In this document: one piece after another, positions 35,644 to 43,647 of the stretch
Layout: every line of letters starts with the position of its first letter
How positions within the stretch are numbered: the stretch's first letter is position 1
Assembly (NCBI RefSeq): GCF_900114375.1
Contig: NZ_FOSV01000021.1
Span: forward strand, 18,173 to 82,172
Direction of reading: 5' to 3'
DNA length: 64,000 bases
DNA from: Methylorubrum salsuginis
GTDB lineage: Bacteria; Pseudomonadota; Alphaproteobacteria; Rhizobiales; Beijerinckiaceae
Notes under the pieces: generated by a model
What the model was told of the DNA's origin: nothing
Databases searched by the model: none
The model's input: the letters and a program-made list of their open reading frames with translations, nothing else
Translations under genes and position numbers: made by a program

Positions 35644-36354
35644 ATGATCCCTCCCGAGGCGGGGGGGACCGACGAGCGCGCCTTCTACGGGCGCCGCAAG
35701 GGCAAGCGGCTGCGGCCGGGCCAGGAGCAGCGGCTCGAATCGCTGCTCCCCGAACTCCGCGTCGCGCTGCCCGAGCGCGGCGACGCTCTCGATCCCCCTG
35801 CCCTCTTTCCCGTTCCGGTGGACGAGGTGTGGCTGGAGATCGGTTTCGGCGGCGGCGAGCACCTCGCCGCCCAGGCCGCGGCGCACCCGCGCGCGGGCAT
35901 CATCGGCTGCGAGCCCTTCGTCAACGGCGTGGTCAAGCTGCTGCGCGCGGTCGACGACGGCAATCTGCGCAACGTCCGCGTCTGGGACGAGGACGCGACC
36001 GCGCTGCTGGCCGCGCTCCCCGACGCGTCGCTGGCGCGGGTCTACCTGCTCTATCCCGATCCCTGGCCGAAGCGCCGCCAGCGCAAGCGCCGCTTCGTCT
36101 CGGACGCTTCGCTCGCCGAGATTGCCCGCGTGCTGCGGCCGGGCGGGCATTTCCGCTTCGCCTCCGATATCGACGACTATGCCGGCTGGACCCTGGTGCG
36201 GGCGGCCCGCTGTTCGGGACTGCGCTGGGCCGCGCAGACCGCCGACGACTGGCGCAAACCGTTCCCCGGCTGGCCCGGCACCCGCTACGAGGCCAAGGCG
36301 CTGGCGGCCGGTCGGCTGCCGAGCTACCTGACGTTCGAGCGCGTCGAGCCGTAG
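35644..36354 (+). CDS. trmB: tRNA (guanine-N7)-methyltransferase
   Basis: The protein has 236 aa. SAM motif I is EIGFGGGEHLAAQA, motif IV YLLYPDPWPKRRQRKRR and the C-terminal FPGWPGTRYEAKAL are all family hallmarks. It forms m7G46 in tRNA. ATG at 35644 was chosen with GAGGGA upstream; an in-frame ATG at 35629 is possible. Downstream of metK as in related genomes. Confidence 0.93.
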   Translation: MIPPEAGGTDERAFYGRRKGKRLRPGQEQRLESLLPELRVALPERGDALDPPALFPVPVDEVWLEIGFGGGEHLAAQAAAHPRAGIIGCEPFVNGVVKLLRAVDDGNLRNVRVWDEDATALLAALPDASLARVYLLYPDPWPKRRQRKRRFVSDASLAEIARVLRPGGHFRFASDIDDYAGWTLVRAARCSGLRWAAQTADDWRKPFPGWPGTRYEAKALAAGRLPSYLTFERVEP

Positions 36355-36528
36355 TCCGTCCGAGAAAGCCCGGCCTGCATCTTGCCGCCGCGCCCTCCGG
36401 GCACCATCACCGTCACGCTTCGGCTTGCGCTGCATCGGACGCTCCTGCGCGTCCGGTGGGGGCGTTGCGCGGGCGGGCGCGCCCTATCTTATCGGGCGCG
36501 GGACGACAAAAACGCGAGGACGACCGAG

Positions 36529-39354
36529 ATGAACGCGCTGAACGCCCTCTTCGCCGAGCACGAGCAGGCGGTCTGGCTCGATTTCGTGGCCCGCGGCTTC
36601 GTCGCCAAGGGTGAGCTTCAGGCCCTGGTCGAGCGCGACGACCTGCGCGGCGTCACCTCCAACCCGTCGATCTTCGAGAAGGCGATCGGCCACTCGAACG
36701 AGTACGACGACAGCCTCAAGGCGGCGCTGGACCATTCCGACGCCCGCGTGATCGATCTCTACGAGGGACTGGCCATCGCCGACATCCAGGCGGCGGCCGA
36801 TGTGCTGCGGAAGGTCTACGACACCAGCGACGGCGCGGACGGCTACGTGAGCCTCGAAGTCTCCCCGTATCTGGCGCTCGACACCGAGGAGACGCTGGCC
36901 GAGGCCCGCCGCCTGCACAAGGCGGTGGCCCGCGACAACCTGATGGTGAAGGTGCCGGCGACCCCGGCGGGCATCCCGGCGATCCGCCAGCTCACGGCGG
37001 AAGGCATCTCGGTCAACGTCACCCTGCTGTTCTCGCAGGAGGTCTACGAGGCGGTCGCCCACGCCTTCATCGACGGCCTGACCGAATTCGGTGCCAAGGG
37101 CGGCGACGTCTCGAAGGTCGCCTCGGTGGCGAGCTTTTTCATCAGCCGCATCGACGTGCTCGTGGACAAGAAGCTCGACGAGGCGGGCGGCTACGAGGAG
37201 CTGAAGGGCAAGGTCGCGATCGCCAACGCCAAGCTCGCCTACCAGCGCTACAAGCGCGTCTTCTCCGGCCCGAAATGGGAGGCGCTGGAAGCCAAGGGCG
37301 CCAAGGCGCAGCGCCTGCTCTGGGCCTCCACGGGGACGAAGAACAAGGCCTATTCCGACGTGCTCTATGTCGAGGAGCTGATCGGCAAGAACACCGTCAA
37401 CACCATGCCGCCGGCGACGATGGACGCGTTCCGCGACCACGGGACGGTGCGGGCCTCGCTGGAGGAGGACGTGGAGGGGGCGAAGGCCGTGATGGAGAAG
37501 CTGGCCGGCGCCGGCATCGACATCGAGGCGGTGGCGCGCCAACTCGTGGACGAGGGCGTCGGGCTGTTCGTCGATGCCGCCGACGCCCTGCTCGGCGCCG
37601 TGGCGGGCAAGCGTGCGGCCTTCCTCGGCCATCGCCTCGACGGCCAGACCTGCAAGCTCGGCGACGCGTTGCAGGCGGCCACCGACAAGGCGATCGAGTC
37701 CTGGCGCGCGAGCGGGGCGATCCGTCGGCTCTGGGCGCACGACAACACCGTCTGGACCGGCCGCGACGAGGAGAAGTGGCTCGGCTGGCTGCGCATCGTC
37801 GAGGACGAGCTGGAGCGCGTCGATCTCTACGAGGATTTCGCGCAAGAGATCCGCGCCGAAGGTTTCACCGACGCGGTGGTCCTCGGCATGGGCGGCTCCA
37901 GCCTCGGGCCGGAAGTGATCGCGGCGACCTACGGCCATCGCGAGGGCTTTCCGAAGCTGCGTATTCTCGACTCGACCGATCCGGACGAGGTGCGCGCCGT
38001 CGAGGCGGCGGTGAACCTCGAAACCACGCTCTTCATCGTCGCCTCGAAGTCGGGCTCGACGCTGGAGCCCAACGTGTTCCGCGACTACTTCCTCGGCCGG
38101 ATGAAGGCGGTGGTCGGGCCCGAGAAGGCCGGTCGCCACTTCGTCGCCGTCACCGATCCGGGCTCGGCCATGGAGAAGGCGGCCAAGGAGGACGGCTTCA
38201 GAACGATCTTCCTCGGGGTGCCGCAGATCGGCGGGCGCTACTCGGTGCTCTCCGCCTTCGGGCTCGTGCCGGCGGCGGTCGCGGGCGTCGAGATCCGCGA
38301 ATTCCTCGATTCGGCGCGGATGATGGTCCGTTCCTGCGGGCCGGCGGTGCCGCCGGCCGCCAATCCCGGCGTGCGGCTGGGTGCGGCCATGGGCGTCGCG
38401 GCCAAGGAGTTCGGGCGCGACAAGATCACCTTCATCGCCTCGCCCGGCCTCGACACCTTCGGCACCTGGGCCGAGCAGCTCATCGCCGAATCGACCGGCA
38501 AGGAGGGCCACGGCATCATCCCGGTCGAGGGTGAGCCGGTGGGCGTGCCGGCGGTCTACGGCGAGGACCGCCTGTTCGTTTACTTGCGCCTGACGAGCCG
38601 GGCCGACCCGCGCCAGGACGAGGCGGTGAAGATCCTGGAGAGCGAGGCGCAGCCGGTGGTGCGCATCGACCTCGAGAAGGTCGAGCAGCTGCCCCAGGAG
38701 TTCTTCCGGTTCGAGATCGCCACGGCGGTGGCGGGCGCGGTGCTCGGCATCAACCCGTTCGACCAGCCGGACGTGGAGGCGAGCAAGGTCGAGACCAAGA
38801 AGCTGTTCGCGAGCGCCGAGGAAACCGGCGCCCTGCCGGCCGAGACGCCGATCTTCGAGGACGACACGGTCGCGCTCTACGCGGATGCTGCCAACGCCGA
38901 GGCGCTGCGCCAGGGCGAGGGCTTCGAGGGGATCGTCGCGGCCCATCTCGGCCGGGTGAAGGCCGGCGATTACGTGGCCGTGCTGGCCTATGTCGAGCGC
39001 AACGCGGTGCATCACGCGGCGTTGCAGGAGGCGCGGCTCGCCGTGCGCGACGCCCGTCAGGTGGCGACCTGCCTGGAATTTGGGCCCCGCTTCCTCCATT
39101 CCACGGGGCAGGCCTACAAGGGCGGTCCGGCCTCCGGCGTGTTCCTGCAGATCACCGCCGACCCGTCGGGCGATCTCGCGATCCCCGGGCGCAAGCTCGG
39201 CTTCAAGACGGTGATCGCGGCCCAGGCGCGGGGCGATTTCGCGGTGCTCTCCGAGCGCAAGCGCCGGGCCCTGCGCATCCACCTCAAGGGCGGCGATGTC
39301 ACCACCGGCGTGAAGCGCGTCGCGGCGGCGATCAAGGGCGCGGTCTCGTCGTAA
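36529..39354 (+). CDS. tal-pgi: Bifunctional transaldolase / glucose-6-phosphate isomerase
   Basis: This is a 941-aa natural fusion of two sugar-phosphate enzymes. Residues ~1-375 are transaldolase, with GVTSNPSIFEKAI and the Schiff-base Lys141 in NLMVKVPATPAG. Residues ~395-941 are a glucose-6-phosphate isomerase module, with VLGMGGSSLGPEV, ASKSGSTLEPNVF, TDPGSAMEKAA and PGLDTFGTWAEQLIAESTGK. Fusions of this order are known in some alphaproteobacteria and other bacteria. The frame is continuous, with no sign of an assembly or sequencing artefact. It links the non-oxidative pentose phosphate pathway with glycolysis. Confidence 0.95.
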   Translation: MNALNALFAEHEQAVWLDFVARGFVAKGELQALVERDDLRGVTSNPSIFEKAIGHSNEYDDSLKAALDHSDARVIDLYEGLAIADIQAAADVLRKVYDTSDGADGYVSLEVSPYLALDTEETLAEARRLHKAVARDNLMVKVPATPAGIPAIRQLTAEGISVNVTLLFSQEVYEAVAHAFIDGLTEFGAKGGDVSKVASVASFFISRIDVLVDKKLDEAGGYEELKGKVAIANAKLAYQRYKRVFSGPKWEALEAKGAKAQRLLWASTGTKNKAYSDVLYVEELIGKNTVNTMPPATMDAFRDHGTVRASLEEDVEGAKAVMEKLAGAGIDIEAVARQLVDEGVGLFVDAADALLGAVAGKRAAFLGHRLDGQTCKLGDALQAATDKAIESWRASGAIRRLWAHDNTVWTGRDEEKWLGWLRIVEDELERVDLYEDFAQEIRAEGFTDAVVLGMGGSSLGPEVIAATYGHREGFPKLRILDSTDPDEVRAVEAAVNLETTLFIVASKSGSTLEPNVFRDYFLGRMKAVVGPEKAGRHFVAVTDPGSAMEKAAKEDGFRTIFLGVPQIGGRYSVLSAFGLVPAAVAGVEIREFLDSARMMVRSCGPAVPPAANPGVRLGAAMGVAAKEFGRDKITFIASPGLDTFGTWAEQLIAESTGKEGHGIIPVEGEPVGVPAVYGEDRLFVYLRLTSRADPRQDEAVKILESEAQPVVRIDLEKVEQLPQEFFRFEIATAVAGAVLGINPFDQPDVEASKVETKKLFASAEETGALPAETPIFEDDTVALYADAANAEALRQGEGFEGIVAAHLGRVKAGDYVAVLAYVERNAVHHAALQEARLAVRDARQVATCLEFGPRFLHSTGQAYKGGPASGVFLQITADPSGDLAIPGRKLGFKTVIAAQARGDFAVLSERKRRALRIHLKGGDVTTGVKRVAAAIKGAVSS

Positions 39355-39407
39355 CGGGATCGCAAAGGGGTCACTCCTTTGCCGGGGCGCGGGGCGGCGC
39401 CCCGCCG

Positions 39408-39445
39408 ACATGAAAAAGGGCGCCGAGTGGCGCCCTTTTTCATGT
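39408..39445. terminator. Bidirectional intrinsic terminator between tal-pgi and DedA gene
   Basis: The element reads ACATGAAAAAGGGCGCC, loop GAGT, then GGCGCCCTTTTTCATGT: a perfect 17-bp inverted repeat with a GC core and A/T tracts on both sides, which ends both convergent genes. Confidence 0.92.
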
Positions 39446-39458
39446 CCGATGGTCCGGC

Positions 39459-40106
39459 TCAGTGCGTGGTGAGCGGCCCGGGAATCGCGGCCTCGGCCTT
39501 GATCAGCAGGCGCTCCTCGTGGCGCTTCATGAAGAGCCAGAGGGCGAGGCCGCCGAAGACCACGAAGGCGAGGAGGCCCAGCCCGATCGGGCCGATGATG
39601 TGCTCGATGGAACGGCCGCACCAATAGGCGCCGAAGCCCATGATCGAGGCCCAGGCGACGCCGCCCAGCCCGTTGAAGATGAAGAAGCGGCGGGCATCGA
39701 GCTTGTTCACGCCGGCGAGCACGGCGGCGTAGGCGCGCAGCATCGCGGTGAAGCGGCCGAAGAACACGATCTTCCCGCCATGCTCGCGGAACAGGTATTG
39801 CCCGAGCTTGAGCCGCCCATGGTCGAGGGCGATGAGGTGGCCGTAGCGGATGAGCAGGGGCATGCCCCAGCGGCGGCCGACCCAGTAGCCGAGATTGTCG
39901 CCGATGATCGCGGCGGCGGCCGCGGCGGCCACGACGAGGACGATGTTCAACCCGCCGGTGCTGCCGGCATAGATCGCCGCGGTCAGCAGGATGGTCTCCC
40001 CCGGCAGCGGCAGGCCCGCGCTTTCCAGGGTGATGATGACGAAGATGGCGAGGTAGCCGTAATGCGCGATCAGATCGCCGATCGGCAGCCCTTGCAGGAA
40101 GGACAT
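39459..40106 (-). CDS. DedA family inner-membrane protein
   Basis: The protein has 215 aa with four to five hydrophobic segments. LESAGLPLPGETILLTAA is the conserved DedA motif, followed by GDNLGYWVGRRWG and the Arg-containing FFGRFTAMLRAYAAVLAGV. Family members support membrane homeostasis and lipid-carrier (C55-P or phospholipid) recycling. GGAGAG precedes the ATG at 40104-40106. Confidence 0.92.
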   Translation of the reverse strand: MSFLQGLPIGDLIAHYGYLAIFVIITLESAGLPLPGETILLTAAIYAGSTGGLNIVLVVAAAAAAAIIGDNLGYWVGRRWGMPLLIRYGHLIALDHGRLKLGQYLFREHGGKIVFFGRFTAMLRAYAAVLAGVNKLDARRFFIFNGLGGVAWASIMGFGAYWCGRSIEHIIGPIGLGLLAFVVFGGLALWLFMKRHEERLLIKAEAAIPGPLTTH

Positions 40107-40188
40107 GGATGAAAACTCTCCGCGAATCGTGCGCGGCACTGTCGTGACGAACGTGGCCGCAACAGGGCGCCCGTCGAGGCCCGCGGCG

Positions 40189-40386
40189 TCAGGCCTCGGC
40201 GGCCATGGGGGGCGGCGCCGGAACGGGGTTGGGACACGCGTCGAGGGCCGGCTCGCTCCCGGCGGTCGGCGGCCGATCGGCCGTCGGCAGCGGAAACAGG
40301 CGCAGCAGCCCCTCGGACACGCCGAAGAGCAGCGGGTTGGCCCTGGGGCCGAAGCCGGGCGGCAGGAGGTTGACGGTGTCGATCAT
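40189..40386 (-). CDS. Possible small hypothetical protein (65 aa)
   Basis: MIDTVNLLPPGFGPRANPLL starts a Pro/Ala-rich frame with no recognised domain. There is no convincing Shine-Dalgarno. It is listed because it lies in a gap of 572 bases between the DedA gene and the soluble chemoreceptor on the same strand; the remainder of the gap (40387-40678) shows nothing I can support. Confidence 0.25.
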   Translation of the reverse strand: MIDTVNLLPPGFGPRANPLLFGVSEGLLRLFPLPTADRPPTAGSEPALDACPNPVPAPPPMAAEA

Positions 40387-40678
40387 GGCGTGACGGGGCC
40401 GGCCCGCTGGATGGGCGCGAGAGGGATCTCGATCAGGGCCCCGCTGCCGGTCCCGTAGGCGGCCGCGCGAGGCGCTTCTTGCGAAGGACCAAGTCGCGAC
40501 CGTCTCTTCGGTTGCATCGTTTTCGCGAAGCGATGCCAGAAGGCACCCGCTCGACCCAAGCGGCACGGAAGCGGCACGGAACCGGACCGATGGTCCTGTT
40601 CCGTGCGTCCGGCGGAGGCCCGCCGCCCCGCCGTCGCGGGGGCCATCGGCGATGCGTCAGGATCATCGCCGATCGGTA

Positions 40679-42139
40679 TCAGTTCGCCTTGAGGAAGCGC
40701 TCGACGCTGCCGCCGAGGCTCGCCGAATGGCCGGCGAGGTTGTCGGCGATGCCGCGCACGGACTCGGCGAATTCGCCGGTGGCGTTGGCCGCCATGGAGA
40801 CGCCGCCGATATTGCCCGACATCTCGTGGGTCGAGGCCGCCTGTTCTTCGACGGCGCTCGCCATGGCGACGGTGAGGTTCGAGAGCTCCGAGACCGCGGC
40901 GGTGATGCCGCCGATGGCATCGACCGCCTCGCCGGTCGCGCTCTGGATCGCGGCGATCTGGCCGGTGATCTCGCCGGTCGCCCGGGCGGTCTGCTCGGCC
41001 AGAGCCTTCACCTCGGTGGCGACCACGGCAAAGCCCCGGCCGGCCACCCCGGCGCGCGCCGCCTCGATGGTGGCGTTGAGCGCCAGAAGGTTGGTCTGGT
41101 CGGCGATCGACTTGATCATGCCGACGACCGCATCGACCTTCCGGGCGCTCTCGGCGAGCAGCCGCACGGTGGTGTCGGTGGCCTCGGCCTGGGTGGCGAT
41201 GCGCTTGGCCCGTTCGGAGACGCTGCCGACCTGTCCCGAAATCTCCTGGATCGAGGCCGTCATCTGCTCGGAGCCGGCGGCGACGGAGGTGGCGCGGTGG
41301 CGCGCTTCCTCGGCCGAGCGGGTGAGGCCCTCGGCGGAGCGCTGCATCTCGCTCACCGCCGCGCCGACGGCCTCGACGACCTGCTTCACTTCCGCCGCCA
41401 TCCGCACTTCCGCGGTCACCACCGACCAAGTCAGCATCGGCCCGACATAGCTTCCGTCCGGCCCGTTGATCGCCGAGACCCGCAGGTCGAGGGTCTCGGG
41501 GCCGACCTTGATCTTGGTCCGGTGCGGCAGCCGGCTCGCATCGGCCAGCATGTTGCGCTGATGATGGGGGTTCTTGTGGAACACGTCGAAGGACGAGCCC
41601 ATCATTTGCGAGACCTTGATCGGCAGGTGCTGCTCGATCGAGCCGAGCGTCGTCTGCGAGGTCTTGTTGAGGTAGTTGATCTTGAAGTCGTCCTTCGGGT
41701 CGGCGGTCATGACGGCGACGGGCATGCCGTCGATCATCGTCATCAGCCGGCTGGTCTCGTTCTTCTTGGCGGTGATGTCGGCGGCGAACTTCACCACCCG
41801 CTCCGGCTTGCCGGCGGCGTCGAGGACCGGGTTGTAGGTCGCCTCGAGCCAGACGCGCTTGCCGCCCTTGTCGAGGCGGGCGAACTCGCCCGAGGCGTAT
41901 TCGCCGCCGCGCAGCTTGGTCCAGAAGGATGCGTATTCGGGGCTCGCGACGTAATCGGCGTCGCAGAACATCCGGTGATGCTTGCCCTTGATCTCCTCCA
42001 GGCTGTAGCCGACCACGGCGAGGAAGTTACGGTTCGCGTGCAGGATCGTTCCGTCCATGGCGAACTCAATGGTGGCGAGCGAACGGTCGAGCGCATCGAG
42101 TCTCGCCTGCGCCTCGTTGTAGGTCGATTTCCGGAACAT
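40679..42139 (-). CDS. Soluble PAS-PAS methyl-accepting chemotaxis protein
   Basis: The protein has 486 aa with no membrane helix. Two PAS domains (about 15-130 and 130-240; GYSLEEIKGKHHRMFC is the typical core of the first) precede a chemoreceptor signalling domain, with the hairpin tip IADQTNLLALNATIEAARAG. The architecture matches BdlA-like cytoplasmic receptors that sense redox or energy state and influence motility or biofilm dispersal. No methylation-enzyme tether pentapeptide is visible at the C-terminus. It is not in a che operon. The start at 42139 excludes an Arg-rich upstream frame. Confidence 0.92.
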   Translation of the reverse strand: MFRKSTYNEAQARLDALDRSLATIEFAMDGTILHANRNFLAVVGYSLEEIKGKHHRMFCDADYVASPEYASFWTKLRGGEYASGEFARLDKGGKRVWLEATYNPVLDAAGKPERVVKFAADITAKKNETSRLMTMIDGMPVAVMTADPKDDFKINYLNKTSQTTLGSIEQHLPIKVSQMMGSSFDVFHKNPHHQRNMLADASRLPHRTKIKVGPETLDLRVSAINGPDGSYVGPMLTWSVVTAEVRMAAEVKQVVEAVGAAVSEMQRSAEGLTRSAEEARHRATSVAAGSEQMTASIQEISGQVGSVSERAKRIATQAEATDTTVRLLAESARKVDAVVGMIKSIADQTNLLALNATIEAARAGVAGRGFAVVATEVKALAEQTARATGEITGQIAAIQSATGEAVDAIGGITAAVSELSNLTVAMASAVEEQAASTHEMSGNIGGVSMAANATGEFAESVRGIADNLAGHSASLGGSVERFLKAN

Positions 42140-42692
42140 CCGCTCAGCCCCCGTACTGGCAAGATCCGGACGTCGTTGCGCCGGGACCCGCCTGCCGATC
42201 ATGGGGCGCCGAAGCCGCCGATGCTGCGTTCGGTATCGGTCTTGGCTCACCCCTCCTCACGAATATTTTATTACAAGAGTTAAAATGCGATTAAGTCGTG
42301 CGCCGTCAGGCAAGAATTAGCATTTGTTGTTTTGTGTGACTGACGGGACGAAATTCACATGTATCAGACCGAAAGGTTTGAAACCGCATTCGGAAAAATC
42401 CGATGCGGCACAACAACCTGGGCAGCGCGCCCGATACGGTGTCCGGTTCGATGACCCGGGAGGATGAGCTTCGGCGTCGGAGCGATGAGGGGCGTTTCAT
42501 CTTCGGCCTGATGGATTAGGCCAACAGGGGGAAGCGCTGCGATGTCGTTGCGGCTGCGGCTCGAACGAGGGTGCCGAGCGGCTTCTCCTTCTCGCGGACG
42601 ATCGGTGATCGGGCGTTCGAGGGAGCGCTGCCTGGTACGCAAGGCCCCCTCGCCTCGCCCTCGAGCCTGCGAAGGAACGATCCGCCGGGGCC
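42140..42692. other. 553-base gap upstream of the soluble chemoreceptor
   Basis: No convincing gene is present. An AT-richer stretch (about 42255-42360; TATTTTATTACAAGAG, ATTAGCATTTGTTG) could hold the chemoreceptor promoter on the minus strand. It also contains a degenerate RIME-like repeat at 42364-42409. Confidence 0.5.
42364..42409 (+). repeat. RIME-like dispersed repeat, degenerate copy 4
   Basis: ATCAGACCGAAAGGTTTGAAACCGCATTCGGAAAAATCCGATGC keeps the CCGAAAGG and TTCGGA...CGATGC segments but has lost the left GCATCG end. Confidence 0.55.
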
Positions 42693-43568
42693 TCACACGG
42701 CGCCGGGGCGCAACCGTTCGAGCGGCACCGGGGCGGCGTGGGGCCTCGTGCCGAGCATCGCGTCGATCAACGCCAGCACCTCGCTGCGCCCGACATTCGC
42801 CGCCGGCTCGAACGGCGTCCAGGTCTGGGTGAAGTCGAGCCGCTCGAACACGTCGCGGTAATGGCGCAGCTCGTTTACGGTCAGCGGCACGCCGCGCACG
42901 AAGGCCTTGTGCGCCGAGATCGTCGTCGCCCGCCGAAAATCGTCGGGGTCGAGTTCGAACTTCAAGGCGTCGCCGCAGAAGCAGATTTTTCGTGTCCGAT
43001 CGAACAGCACGGCGTGGCCGTCGAAATGGCCCGCGGTGCGATGCAGTTCCAGGCCCGGCAAGGGCTCCAGGAAATCGTCGTAGGGCCAGGAGACCTGGAG
43101 CGCGGCGCTCCACGTGAAGTCGGCGGCGGGCAGGCAGAGTTCCGGGTCGAACCGGTCCTGCAACTGCACCAGCGCGCCGTAGGAATGCGGGTGCGAGGCC
43201 GAGAGCACCTTCATGCCGCCCAGCCGCGCGATCTGGTCCAGCGCCGCCTCGCTGAAGACCGGACAGCCCTCGAAGCCCATGTTCCCGTGTTCGGTCTGCA
43301 CGAGGTAGGCGCTCGGGCCGATGCCGGAGACCGGCTCGTTCCAGAAGCGCCACACGCCGGGCTCCAGCTCCTGCCAGTGGCAGGGAAACGCGTCCTGGGC
43401 TTCCCGCTCGGAGCGGAAGCGCCAGCCGTCCTGCGGCACGACGTGGCGGGCGTCGAGACACATCGGGCAGGAGGGCGGCGCCGCGAAATGGCGCTGCCAG
43501 AACCCGCAATTGTCGCACGTATAGGCGGGGAGCTTCAGGGCGCCCGCGAAGGGCAGGTAACCGGGCAC
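42693..43568 (-). CDS. MBL-fold protein with N-terminal rubredoxin-like zinc knuckles
   Basis: The protein has 291 aa. Residues ~17-38 carry TCDNCGFW...PSCPMC, a CxxC-x12-CxxC zinc or iron ribbon. The rest is a metallo-beta-lactamase-like fold (AYLVQTEHGNMGFEGCPVF, HRTAGHFDGHAVLFD, ICFCGDALKFE). The usual metal motif HxHxDH is replaced by SASHPHSYGAL, so the Asp and the third His are missing and the second metal site is doubtful. It is separated from the upstream RND genes by a terminator and is probably its own unit. Reaction unknown. Confidence 0.75.
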   Translation of the reverse strand: MPGYLPFAGALKLPAYTCDNCGFWQRHFAAPPSCPMCLDARHVVPQDGWRFRSEREAQDAFPCHWQELEPGVWRFWNEPVSGIGPSAYLVQTEHGNMGFEGCPVFSEAALDQIARLGGMKVLSASHPHSYGALVQLQDRFDPELCLPAADFTWSAALQVSWPYDDFLEPLPGLELHRTAGHFDGHAVLFDRTRKICFCGDALKFELDPDDFRRATTISAHKAFVRGVPLTVNELRHYRDVFERLDFTQTWTPFEPAANVGRSEVLALIDAMLGTRPHAAPVPLERLRPGAV

Positions 43569-43592
43569 GGGCGATCCTGTCGCGACAAAAGA

Positions 43593-43624
43593 GAACGGCC
43601 GGAAGCTAGTGCTCCCGGCCGTTC
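43593..43624 (-). terminator. Terminator after RND operon
   Basis: GAACGGCCGG and CCGGCCGTTC (10 bp, perfect) form a stem with a 12-base loop. On the minus strand it is followed by TCTTTTG, consistent with termination of the RND transcript. Confidence 0.75.
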
Positions 43625-43647
43625 TTGCATCCCCTGTTCGGCAATGC

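Noticed and set aside
36484..39624. 1046-aa minus-strand open frame opposite tal-pgi
   Set aside because: Composition (Arg, His, Asp, Leu repeats) is typical of a shadow frame, and both active sites of Tal-Pgi are intact on the plus strand.
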